Source of the DNA: Prunus persica
Lineage: Eukaryota > Streptophyta > Magnoliopsida > Rosales > Rosaceae
Direction: 5' to 3'
Assembly (NCBI RefSeq): GCF_000346465.2
Contig: NC_034009.1
Span: 34,417,557-34,481,556 of the forward strand
DNA length: 64,000 bases
Shown: piece by piece, positions 1-13,429 of the stretch
How positions within the stretch are numbered: position 1 is the stretch's first letter
Layout: each line of letters begins with the position of its first letter
Position numbers and translations under genes: made by a program
Notes under the pieces: model-generated
What the model was told of the DNA's origin: nothing
Database searches by the model: none
Seen by the model: only the letters and a program-made list of their open reading frames with translations

Positions 1-1078
1 AAGCAGATGGAGTGATGCCTAGACTTTGGAGCAATATTCAAAACATTGAAGATTCGTTATATTGAATTTTTACGAGTCAATGTACACCTATTACGGATTA
101 TACCAGCACAATGACGCTAGTCACAATTAATTAAGTATCAAACTCATCACAAATATAAGCAAAAGCAAAATAGATGCTGTTTCTTTTGAGCCTCTTACCA
201 TGACAATGGTTAATGGTACCATTACCATTACCATAATAGGTGTTGAAACTAGAGTAATTATTAAGGGCGATGATCTGATAACATATATCGTGCGGACCGG
301 GAACATAAGTTACCTCACGAAGAATCATAAACAACCCCATCAATATTGATGTAGAATCTTGTGCTGGGTAGATTACTTGTCCGTTCTTTGTCCTAAAATA
401 AGGGGAAGGAGGTGGCCTGGGATGAACCAAAACCAACTTTTCAACCGTGTTGTCGTTGTACAATCAATTGCATGATATCTTCTGGGACTTGTTTCGACCA
501 GGGGCTGCTGCTGCTGCTGTTGTTTGCAACAACTTGAGCCAATTTCTTCCTTAATCATGCATAGAAATACTTGTAACCCAGCAAACAAGGAAGAGAGGGA
601 GCAATAACATTATGTGAAATACCAAGAAGCAGTAAAGAATTATATCCATTGTCCTTGCCGGCAATCTGCGGCACATAAGAATAATAAAGAATCATTTCAT
701 CAATTCAATTCCTTAAGCCATTCATGATAACTTAATTTCCACAACAAAGCTATATCAAATATTGTCTCATACAAAGTGTGTGTTACCACCTGGTGCCCTT
801 GGATTCCCTTCCCATCAATTCTGATGCATTTATCTAAGATAATATCTAAAGCTAAAGAGTTCTATCCAATGTATAACCAGGAGATTTTTTTTCTTCATAT
901 ATGGCTGCTAGTTCTGGAATTTTACTGATATTGGTTTAAACAACATGATCGCGAGTAAATCCCCGTTATTACTTAAATATATTGAAATGGTTACACTTAT
1001 TTATTGGTTTGGTATGACAAGGTACGTCTTAACGAAGAATTAAGCATGATATAAATAAATAAACAAACAAAGAATGGT
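1..1078. other. Unassigned left-edge stretch, no confident gene
   Basis: Two overlapping minus-strand ORFs in different frames (131-463 and 373-588) are present. The second has a short glutamine run from a CAG/CAA tract near 507-527. Neither matches a family I recognise, and no clear splice pair joins them. They could be part of a gene running off the left edge, but base composition and the lack of conserved motifs make this weak. The rest is AT-rich spacer. Confidence 0.3.
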
Positions 1079-1178
1079 ATTGACCGTTGGGCATTTTTTG
1101 TTCAGCAATAGGTGGCCGCTTGATTTGGGATTTTGTTAGTTCTCTGTCGTCATTTTCTTTTATCTTTCTTGTGATTGG

Positions 1179-1455
1179 GTGCTTTTTTTAATGAAAATTG
1201 TAGGGTTTAGTTGCAAAAAGAAGATTCATAAGGATTGGTGCTGCTCTGTGAAGCATATTTTCCGTAAACAAAGTTATGCTGCAGATGCCTTGGCTGCGAA
1301 GGGTTATGATTTTGGTCCTGGCCTCCTTGTGTTTTTGGAGGCTCCGGTTTTTCTTAGTGCTATGTTAGCTGCTGATGTTCGAGGTGTTGTTAGACCTCGT
1401 CTAGTTTCTTTTTGGTTTGGGGCTTTAGGCCCCCTCTGTACCAAGAAAAAAAATG
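1179..1455 (+). mobile_element. LINE remnant: C-terminal RNase H-like end of ORF2 plus poly(A)
   Basis: The open frame 1179-1475 reads like the last part of the plant reverse-transcriptase-like RNase H domain found at the end of L1-type LINE ORF2. A His-x-x-Arg segment is followed by AADALAAKGYDFGPGL, then a proline-flanked stretch ending in DVRGVVRPRLV. The frame runs into an A-rich tract (1444-1454), as expected for a LINE 3' end. The upstream catalytic part is missing, so this is a 5'-truncated copy. I did not find a convincing target-site duplication. It lies just beyond the 3' end of the METTL4 gene and points towards it. Confidence 0.6.
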
Positions 1456-1630
1456 CAAACAGCCCACCACACTGACAAATTTTTTATCACAATACCAAAG
1501 AATATAACTGAACCCTCTGGAAGACGGGAATTGCAAAATCCATACTGGCAGTAAACGAAAACTTATATAGGCGTCTGCTCTGCAACAATAACGAGGCCTT
1601 CGGGGGAAGTAAAATAAAATGAATGTATAA

Positions 1631-4524
<2,894 letters not shown>

Positions 4525-4559
4525 TATCAGGACTGGCCAGTCCCGCTAGGTTTCGCCGT

Positions 4560-5340
4560 CCATCTTTCGCTGTGGGAAATCTCCCGCCGCATCAAATGGG
4601 CCTACAATCCAAAGGGCCCAAATGGTCTGACGCCAAGTTGAATAAATAAACTGGGCCAGCCCAATTAAGGCCCATGTACATTTGAACCCAACCAAAATAT
4701 TTTTTTTATTTTTTATATTTACTTAAATATGTTGCCGGTGATAATGAGATCACTCTGTCTTAGTTCAAAGTATTTTTTGTATGATACATATTTGCTTTTT
4801 ATATGAAACAAACAAATAATAGCATTAATGGTTGGACATTTGAATCGGGCAATTACCGTTTGACCCTACCAAACATATGGAAAATTTTGACAATATGTGA
4901 TTATCAAATTATCAAAGTGGCAATTCAATTCGATATGGTTGAGGGAGGGAGGGAGGGGAGCTTTGCCTACGTCTCCTCCTGGAGTCTGTTCTAGAAGACC
5001 GCACGCGTGACAATAAAAGTCATGTCGTCACAACTTGATATTTTGACTTAATATTAGCCACCACTTTTGTTTATCTTGTTATATTTCGCACCATTAAAAG
5101 GTGACATGGTCATTTTTATTAACGTGCCAATACTAAGGCTACACCACATCATATTAAATATGACATGGTAATTTATGGATCAATACACTTGCAACTAATT
5201 AAGTATCGAGTTTTGACAAATCAAAAAAAGAAGGTATCGAGCTTTTATAAATAAATAAAATATATTAAATATCGAACTCATCACAAATATATATATATAT
5301 CGTCATCGTCATTTATATAAGTCAAATATAAGACATCCTC
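4560..5340. other. Divergent spacer between METTL4 and NAC genes
   Basis: This stretch is AT-rich and holds only short chance ORFs. It contains the METTL4 promoter side (GGCCCA-type motifs near 4599-4675, a common plant core-promoter element) and A/T runs. No gene is seen. Confidence 0.5.
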
Positions 5341-5343
5341 TAA

Positions 5344-5672
5344 GAGCATTTCTAAAGGAGATGTCAAATACCAAACATCAAATTTAAATTTGATGGTTGA
5401 TGTGGCAATTTGACATCTTATACAGCTTTACACTTCACCCGATATGTCAAATTAAATTATTATTTTATTATATTTTAGTGTTGATTTATTTTTAATTTAA
5501 AAAAATATATATATTCATTTGATATCTTGCTTTTGAGATGTCAAAAATAACATCTTAACTTCTAGTATTCATTCCACATCAACTTTAATACATCGGGTGG
5601 AGTGACGTGAGATGTTATTTCTAACTGTTAAATATCTATAAGATACTTTTGACATATGAGTTGGAGATGCTT
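5344..5672. mobile_element. MITE with TAA target-site duplication (Tourist/PIF-Harbinger-like)
   Basis: The element starts GAGCATTTCTAAAGGAGATG and ends with the imperfect complement (TTGGAGATGCTT). It is flanked by TAA at 5341-5343 and TAA at 5673-5675. Inside the left arm, GATGTCAAA recurs inverted near the right arm. Length of about 330 bp, AT-rich interior, no ORF and the 3-bp TWA-type duplication fit a PIF/Harbinger-derived MITE. It lies about 300 bp upstream of the NAC gene TATA box. Confidence 0.6.
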
Positions 5673-5972
5673 TAACAAGTTGGTAAAAAAAAAGATAGTA
5701 ATTGATAGAAATCAAAGGCCGACAATGTTAAAGAATATCGTTAATATATCGCGAGTTGGGTTGAGCATGGAATTTTCCAGGAAAGCGCGGCAAAGTAGTA
5801 GGAGGAGGGCATGAGTGGTGGGATGCAAAAGATTAACGGGATTGCGTGACTCGGCCAATGCCGAAGCAACACGTAGTGGTTTCTTATTTCTCAGCGGCCA
5901 AAAGTAGAAGCGACGATGAAATGGGTAACTCGGGTTAAATCACCCTGGGCTTCGTTCACTAACACAGCAGCC

Positions 5973-5982
5973 CTATAAATAG
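5973..5982 (+). promoter_or_regulatory. TATA box of the NAC gene
   Basis: The sequence CTATAAATAG sits about 30 bp before the likely transcription start near 6006. A short non-coding first exon then runs to the donor at 6077. Confidence 0.7.
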
Positions 5983-6005
5983 CCGATGACCCCAACCCAA
6001 CTTTA

Positions 6006-8948
6006 ATTGTTTAGAGTGGAAATAAGGAACGAGCAGGAGAAGGCAGTGGCTCTCTGGTCGTCTCAAAACCCCAAAGGTTAGAGCTTGATCAACTTCTCAC
6101 TAGTGTTGGGTTAATTAATTATGTTACTATTATGTCAGATTATTTATATGATAAGTAAATAAAGTGTATGTACAATAGTTTTTAATTTGAAGTTGGAGAA
6201 CTCTCCTGGGATATTCTTCTCCTGTTCGTGGCACGCTTTCTCTTTTCTTTTATCTCTTTCTGATGTTCTTCCTAGTTTTGAATCATATATCAAACTGTTT
6301 TCTTGTTAATGAGGAAATGAAAGGTTGAGTAAAGAGAAAGATGAAACTTTTGTTTTCATGTTAGCATGAGTCAGTCGTCGTCAATGGGTATGTTCGGTCC
6401 TGTTGACTCCAAGTCTTGGTTCCTCTGAGAGGCTGAGACCCAAAGTTTAAGATTTTGGAATTTTGAAAAATAATTTTCTTGTTGCTCTGATACTTTCTCA
6501 ACTTGATCATTGGCTTTTTGACTGTTTAACGCCGATGGTTGCTTCTGGTTGTTGTAGTAATCTAATTTGGTTTAGGATAGTTTGTGTTTTTTTGGATGAC
6601 ACCCCCTTTCGATTCGCCTGTGAATTATTTGAATTTTAATGGATTTGTGTGATGGATTCGTTTCAGACTTGAAAAGAAAAAAATTTCAAATGTTGTTGGT
6701 CAAGTTTTTTGCCCTGCAATCCGACTGGATTCAAAGAGACTCAAAACATGAGCATTATCATATCAGTGATGTAATTTAATGTTTGGTTAATTATTCTTAG
6801 ATCGCTGCTGTCACATCTCGAATATTAGTTGATGATGTTATACTAGTCTAAGGTGCTGCTTGATTGTATTAGCGATTTTAAGATTTGATCTAGATTTGAT
6901 CCAAGATTTTCTTGCTCCTCTTTATTTTTTTGGTGAACTCTTCTTCAGTAAGTTTTGTCATTAATTCAATATTAGTTTGACTAATTGGACATATAAGCTG
7001 CTTTGAATCTTGATATTTGACTAATTCAATTTTATTTTTCTCGAACATTTAGGTTACGAATAGCTGCTTCAATCTTGATGCTTGACTTTTTCAATTGGTT
7101 CTTTGTGTTTAACCTTCCTTTTGCAGACTACTGATCAGAGACTAAATTCATCAGAATTTTTTTCCGTTTTGATTCAGTCATCATGTGTCCGCAATCTGCC
7201 ACCCTGCCTGCTGATATTGGTTTTCAGTGTACCGATGAGGAGCTCTGTATTTCTCTAGGGAAAATAATTAGTGGATCCCCCCTTCCAGGCAATGTGATTG
7301 AAGATGCAAATCCTTACCAACTAGTGCCCTCAAATTTACCTGGTACTTTCCAGATCTTTGAAGCTATAAACCCTTCAATGTGGTGTGGGGAATACTCTTA
7401 TTTTGATTTAATCAAGTTGATTAGTTGAGTTATATGCAGATGTTATTTGGTACTTCATTCACTCTAATGACAAGACCGTTTATGTGCAGATGGTTTTTGG
7501 TACTTCATTCACTCGAATGAGAACAAACCTACAAATTTTGGATATTGGAGAACCAAAGGGGAGGCCTGCAGAATATTCTCAAACTCTTCCATCACTGGTT
7601 GGAGAGCTACTCTTGAGTTCTATCAAGGCCAAGCCCCTAATGAAAGTAAAACCGATTGGGTGATGCAAGAATACTGGCTAACTCAGAAGAAGTTGTCTGA
7701 AGACAGCAAGGCAAAGGTAATTGATTGAGGCTTCCAATCCTGTATTTCTTTACCTGATTCGTTCTATTTGTTTTGTTCTCTACCCAACCTGCCAGTCAAT
7801 TGCCAGTTTGGTTGGATAATGTGTAGGAACCCAGGTCACTTTGCAGAGTCTTTTGTAGCAATGAACAAAAATTGAACTGCAAAAATCTTCAGAAGATGGT
7901 TAGTTCTGATAGTGCTACTTACTCAGCGCATTCAGCTGTTCCACGTGCCAAGAATTGTACTAGTCACAGTTCCACAAGCAAGCCTCAGGTTGGTTAATTA
8001 GGATCCTACGGGTCATTAATTCTGGCAGCGTGAAATATATATTTTGCAGTGGCAGCAGCTGATTTCTTGTGCAGAATTTAATTTCTTTTATACGACATTC
8101 TTTATTACTAGCTTTAGTGCGGATGGAATCATGATGCTTCCTTTTGATCATTCCTCTGATGGATGTGATGGCATGCTATATCTTGTAGGTGAGCAAGGAT
8201 AATGAAAGGGGAACATTAATAGTTACAGAAAGAGTTCCAGATCATGATGTACAAATTATGCCTGAAATCGATTATGTTTCCAGAGGTGACTACTTGGAAC
8301 TGCTGGATCTTGATACACCAGCATCATTTTCTTTTAGTTCAGATTCAAGTTGCTTGACTATGTCATCGGATGAATGCTTCGATTCTCTGGCATTGTTAGA
8401 AGAACTAGAGCCTAAAAATAGCCAAGACTTGGTCAACAAGAATGCAGGTTGCAAGTTCAGTATCTCTGCACCTCCAAGACCAGATGAGTTGGTCATATTT
8501 GCAGCCTCTTCAGGTACATAAAAGTACTTCTTATGTTTGGTGCAGATGACACACTGTCAGTTCCTTTTTTGTTCTTTTCTCTGTTGTAATAATTTCCTGA
8601 AAAGATTAAAGTGCTTCCTATGCTGCTTGTTTTGAAGAAGCCTAAAAATACCCAATTTGTTTTTGGTTAATAGGATCTTTCAGCAAGTCTCCAAGTGAAG
8701 AAAGAGTCAAAACTCATTCTCCAATTCCTGGTTCAGCTGTTTGTGGCAAGATCTCAGGAAAGACTTCAAACAATATGAACAGAATTCAGAAACCAGATTG
8801 TAGGAATGAAGGAGGCCCATCAACTTCTCATAATGTTGATGTCTCACCCAGTAGCCATACTGCATCCCAAGAAGGAAAAAGGAGGGCTAGAACTATTGGC
8901 AGAACCGAAAAGCTTAAGAAGAAGTATTTCTGCTTCATGCCATTTTAG
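6006..8948 (+). CDS. NAC-domain transcription factor, divergent N-terminus
   Basis: This is a plant-specific NAC transcription factor, expected to act in the nucleus. A non-coding exon (about 6006-6076) and a 1,050-bp leader intron precede coding exons 7183-7342, 7490-7716, 7827-7988, 8189-8513 and 8674-8948, giving 382 residues. All junctions are GT-AG and in frame. The ATG at 7183 is the first in the spliced leader. The NAC core is visible: ADIGFQCTDEEL, then GSPLPGNVIEDANPYQLVPSNLPDGFWYFIHSN across the first junction, FGYWRTKGEACRIF and TDWVMQEYWLTQK. It departs from the usual LPPGFRFHPTDEEL opening. The C-terminal half is serine-rich and acidic (LELLDLDTPASFSFSSDSS) and ends in a basic tail KLKKKYFCFMPF. 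I cannot assign an exact orthologue. The intron before the second coding exon carries a duplicated acceptor region (see findings). Confidence 0.9.
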
Positions 8949-9906
8949 GTCCTCTGTCCATTCTACACGTGTATTTATTATGTATATTAGTGATTTGTAT
9001 TAGCAAATAATTAGTACGTTTACAGTACTTAGAGGTGGTTCAAGGTTGGGAAGGGGGTAGGTCACTAGTGTTCAGGAAGAAAAGAAGAGGGTAGGAGATT
9101 TGATTAAGCCGTTCATTGTTGAAAAATACAAACCAAAACGATGTTTCTCGTTTAACTCATTTTTCTGTTATTTGTTTGCCTTTTCTTTTTATTGTCTCTT
9201 TTTTTTATTTAACTCATGAGAAGCAGCCCAACCCAAAGCAACAATTAAAGCCCAACAAAATAGCAATTGGGTTCACCTCACCCAAAACCAAAAAAAAAAA
9301 GTAGAAAAAACTTTGCTGTGGAAGTCAAACCTCCAACTCCAAGTCCTAACTAACTGACCCACCCAGCTTAAAGAAATATATTAAACTAGATACAAGAACT
9401 GACCATTGACCTAATCTATACTCTCTGTCGCATGTGTTTGCTTAGCTTTGGCTGTGGAAGTCAAACTTCCAAGTCAGGGGGCATCTAACATGCTCTTGAA
9501 TGTGACGGCACACCATTTAAAACCCCTTTCCCCTCACACTCCACTACTCCTATCCTATCTGTACTGTGTAGTGTGTTAAATTAAACCGAGAAATGCTGAA
9601 GGCAGTCACTTATTCACATTTAGCAATCTCCAATCGTTGATCAATACATGCAGTGCACCAACGGTTGGAAGACCGCACGAACACAACGAAATGCAAATAA
9701 TACAAGCAATTAATGCATTATGATCTTTTGGATATGGGTATCATGCGAAGCCACTAAGAATGAGCAGCAAACGATGGTCCACAAGATGAAAAATGCATGC
9801 TGGTCTTCTTCTGGTTTTCCCCACATATGATCATTTCTGCAAAGGTTATTTCGATGAGGAGGAAGGGGTGTGAATTTCGATGGATTTTTAGGGCAGACAA
9901 AATGTT
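8949..9906. other. NAC 3' flank and spacer
   Basis: The NAC 3' untranslated region comes first, then AT-rich spacer with an A-tract at 9289-9300. No coding potential is recognised. Confidence 0.45.
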
Positions 9907-9907
9907 A

Positions 9908-10510
9908 AGGGTCATTTGATAACGTTTTCAAGGCTCCGTTTTTATTTTCTATCAAAAACGCACTCGACATGTCATTTTTATTTTCACTGAAATTCATTTT
10001 CAGAAGACAAAAATTCACTCTCATGTACAAAAACTGAAAACACCAAATTATCGTTTTTATTTTTTGTTTTCATTTGCTACCCAGTGTATTGGTTTGATTG
10101 ATTTCTTTTTCTTTCTTTTTTCATTGAACTGATTTTTTATTTTTATTATTATTTTATCTAGGCTTTTCTAATATTATAAATTTTGTATTATTTTAATTAT
10201 ATTATATTATTCTCAAATTATACATTTTTCATTATTTGTAATAATTTTAGCCTTTAAAATATCAAAAAATTTAAAATTAAATAAAAATTAGGACATAATT
10301 TAGCAAAAAATATACTTGAAAAATAATTCACATATTATTATTCTCAAATTGTCCTACTGGACACGTTTTCACTATTTTAATTTTCTAAATATGTTTTCCA
10401 ATTAATTTACCAAACGTATTTTCGAATCCTGAAAATACAAATTTGTTTTCTCGTTTTCATTCTCATAAAATATTCTTAGAAAACATTCTCCGAAAACGTT
10501 ACCGAGCGGG
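9908..10510. mobile_element. Probable TIR element (MITE), AT-rich interior
   Basis: The left end GGGTCATTTGATAACGTTTTC is mirrored by the right end GAAAACGTTACCGAGCGGG. This resembles the GGG..GTTTGGTAACGTTTT ends of common plant MITEs. The roughly 600-bp interior is very AT-rich with no ORF. The target-site duplication is not clear, so boundaries are approximate. Confidence 0.5.
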
Positions 10511-10548
10511 TTGGGGTGTGAATGCATACACTCCTAACTTGTTTTATT

Positions 10549-10753
10549 TATTTATTTATTTTTTGGTTACAAAAAAGGTGGCAGGAGTGTCACCTCTCCG
10601 AACCGGGCACGGATTAAGAGAAAGCTCTCTCCGAGAGAATAAGTACACATGCAGAGGATCGAATTCTAGACCTCTTTAAGAGATCCGATTACATTCGCCC
10701 AACATGTGTGGCCTAGCTGGTTCAATTTTCCACTAGACCAAAACCCACTTGGG
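10549..10753 (-). mobile_element. SINE with a perfect 17-bp target-site duplication
   Basis: Read on the minus strand, the element begins CCCAAGTGGGTTTTGGTCTAG. It carries an A-box-like TGGTCTAGTGG (10730-10740) and a B-box-like GAATTCGATCCTC (10654-10666), both pol III promoter motifs. It ends in a T-run and a simple AT-rich tail. Direct repeats TCCTAACTTGTTTTATT lie at 10532-10548 and 10754-10770. Size of about 205 bp, pol III boxes and long duplications fit a SINE mobilised by LINE machinery. The spacing of the two boxes is wider than in a tRNA. An ORF crossing it is accidental. Confidence 0.75.
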
Positions 10754-10770
10754 TCCTAACTTGTTTTATT

Positions 10771-11391
10771 GAACTTTCTTCACCAGTACCAGTGCCCTAA
10801 TTGTTATGTTTTGTGTTATTTCACTTTCAAACGAGGAGCAACATGGAATGTACGGAAGAAAAAATAAACTAGTTAGACAGTGGAGCCCAACGTCTTGTCT
10901 GCTTCAGCTATCACTCCTCTGAGCTGGGCCTCCTCCTACTTTACAACTTACAACCAGGCCCCTTTCACAACGCAAACTTCCAATTTTATTTATTTCTTTT
11001 GTTGGGTCTTGTATTTGTGTGTTTTTTAAAAATAATAAATAAAAACTTTTGGTAATTTGGTATATTTAATTTAAATATCATTAAACAAAAAAAATTAAAA
11101 TTCATAACACCCTTATAAAATAAAATAAAAGTTTAAGAAGGTGGCTGTCACATAAAATTCATAAAAAATAATATATATAAAATTTGTTGGTTGGTTACTT
11201 CCTTCTTTCCTTCCTTCCTTTCTTCCTTCCACTGAGAACCCTTTTGCAAACTTCTGGAAGCTTTTCAATAAATCCGTAACGTAACCGATAAGAATCGCAT
11301 TGTAGTCATTCTACCTCTTTCATGGTCGCCACATAAGGACAAATAAAAGTATAACCAAAAATAGCAACAAAAAAAACTCCAGAATTAACAC
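10771..11391. other. Spacer with TTCC-rich microsatellite
   Basis: AT-rich spacer. A pyrimidine tract of TTCC-type repeats is at 11198-11230. No gene seen. Confidence 0.5.
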
Positions 11392-11394
11392 TAA

Positions 11395-11712
11395 GAGCAT
11401 CTCCAAGAGAGTATGCAAATAAAATAGGCAAAATTGTACTATAACAACCTCAATGGTATGTTGCCTATCTATTTTCCTCATAAAAAATTAGTCACTCTAA
11501 GGGACTGGGCAATGCAAGTCTACAAACCACTATTATATTTATTTTTATCTTTTACATTTACTATTATATTTTATAGAAAGTAAGTGAGAGAGTAGAGATT
11601 ATATTTTATTATAAAAAACTCAATTTACCTCTTCACTTTTAAGTATGTAATATTGCCTTGTTTAGAAGAGTAGATATATTTTACCTATTCATTTGCCTCT
11701 TCCGTTGGAGCA
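11395..11712. mobile_element. Second MITE with TAA duplications
   Basis: The left end GAGCATCTCCAAGAGAGTAT and a right end whose complement reads TGCTCCAACGGAAGAGGCAAA form imperfect terminal inverted repeats of about 40 bp. They include AATAGGCAAAAT inside the left arm and its counterpart inside the right. TAA flanks both sides (11392-11394 and 11713-11715). About 318 bp and non-coding. A partial extra copy of the right arm (TTATTCATTTGCCTCTTCC) follows at about 11748-11766. Confidence 0.6.
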
Positions 11713-11769
11713 TAAAAATGATGATACGACAAAACAAATGAGGTTTACTTATTCATTTGCCTCTTCCTT

Positions 11770-13100
11770 CTAGATATTCTGAACACTACTTTTGTTTTGT
11801 ATTTAGCTTTGGGACCCTTCAGCTTTTGTAAATTTACTAATACCGCCCACTTGATCCAGTGGTGCGCTGCTCTATCAAGTCTGATGGCTGAGATCCAACG
11901 GTGGTGGTGGGTCATTACAAAAAAGAAAAGAAAACAAGAAGTTTGAAATTTCCATGTTTTGGTTTGTCCCTTTCGTTTAGCTTTTATGCCGAGGTGTCCG
12001 AAAGGTCCACCGCTCTTTCAACTTTGTGATCATTACACATGCTATAGGAGCATGTCTGCTTTTCTAAATACTATCCAATCCAATCAAACGGCTGGACTAA
12101 AACTCCCAACCATCCGACGGTAACCAACGCGGCCCTCCCAAATCCACGGCTTCTAATGCTTGGTTCTGGCGGGAAATTGTACCCCTAAAAGAGGCAAGAG
12201 ATAGATAAGTTAACTTATTTATTTTAATATAATTAAGTGGTTTTTGTTTGGGTAAAATATTGTGTTGTTTAAAACTGTGTGTGAGTGAGGGACAGATGTA
12301 CAAGTCCCATGTTGGATAAGACAACACCGACGGCAGGTAGAGCCTTCCCTCCTCAGCGCCCAGTGGGCCCTACCTCCTCCCAACGATGAATTTCGGATTT
12401 CCGTTACGTTTCCAATCCCACGTAACGTTTCTCCCGCTTTTTTGAGAAATTACTAACCGCCCCTTTTTCTTTTTAATATATTCCCCAACCAGCATCACAA
12501 CTATTTGAATGTAACATCAATTTCTTAATAACTTTTAAAAATTAAAGTAACTAAGTTGTTTTAGTTTAAGTGGTTAAGAGTAATTATACATATTCTAAAA
12601 TCATATGTTCTAATTTTTCCTCTTTTAATTAATAACGCTTGTATAAAAAGAAAAAAAAAACCTGACAAGTATTCTATTATGAGATTTTAATAGTTAGAAA
12701 CATTACTATACAAAAACAATATTAGCATCATTACTTAATAAACATATGGGTTAAATTAGATAAACACATAGTCTAAATCAGTCTATCTCCTTAAATGTTT
12801 TCAGCTTTAGTTGACCATAGAACTTCTATTTTCGTGGACACATTTATTGAGTGAGTTTAAAATTCAAACCCCTCTTGACATTTATAGTACGGAACCAGAT
12901 AGCATAGCAGCTCCAATAATTCTAGACCGTGGGAAGGAAAAAAACCTCTGTAAATGGAATATATAAGGGTATTTTCGTCATTTAAACCAAGACCCACTAT
13001 CTCATTCACCTCCAGTCAAACGGTCAACACCCAGTAACTCTGCTTCAAAAATCCAAACCGCTAGTGGTATTGCATCATGCCGCGACCTCAGCTTACTGTG
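11770..13100. other. Spacer upstream of the SAP30 gene
   Basis: AT-rich spacer with a degenerate tRNA-like motif (AGTTTAAGTGGTTAAGAG near 12560) followed by an A-tract at about 12650-12660. This may be an old SINE. No ORF with recognisable similarity. Confidence 0.4.
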
Positions 13101-13216
13101 TGAAACGCATAATTAAGGAGAACTACAGCCGGACGTGGCACTCTCCGATTCGTCGGCTGCGAGTCTTCGGGATTCATAGCAACACACCAATAAAGAATAC
13201 CAGTCACTCTCATCCC

Positions 13217-13261
13217 TTCTCTCTCTCTTGTTCCCTCTCCCTCTCTCTCTCTCTGTCTCTG
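13217..13261 (+). repeat. CT-rich microsatellite in the SAP30 leader/promoter
   Basis: A run of CTCTCT repeats with a few interruptions lies about 170-210 bp before the SAP30 start codon. Pyrimidine patches of this kind are common in plant core promoters and 5' leaders. Confidence 0.6.
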
Positions 13262-13429
13262 TGTTTTTTATCTGCAAAAACTCCCAATTTTGGCTCCAAT
13301 TTCCCTCCTTTCTGTCCCCAAAACTCCTAAATACGTATAGAGCAATGCATGATCTTTCGTTTAAATGCAATTTTGAGTCCTAATACTAACGTTTTCACCG
13401 ACTAATTCACTCACTGAGTTCAAGCGGAA

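Noticed and set aside
373..588. ORF with a polyglutamine run near the left edge
   Set aside because: The CAG tract alone makes it look protein-like; no homology or splice support is visible.
10443..10679. 78-codon ORF
   Set aside because: It runs across the boundary of the SINE and its neighbouring MITE, so it is not a gene.
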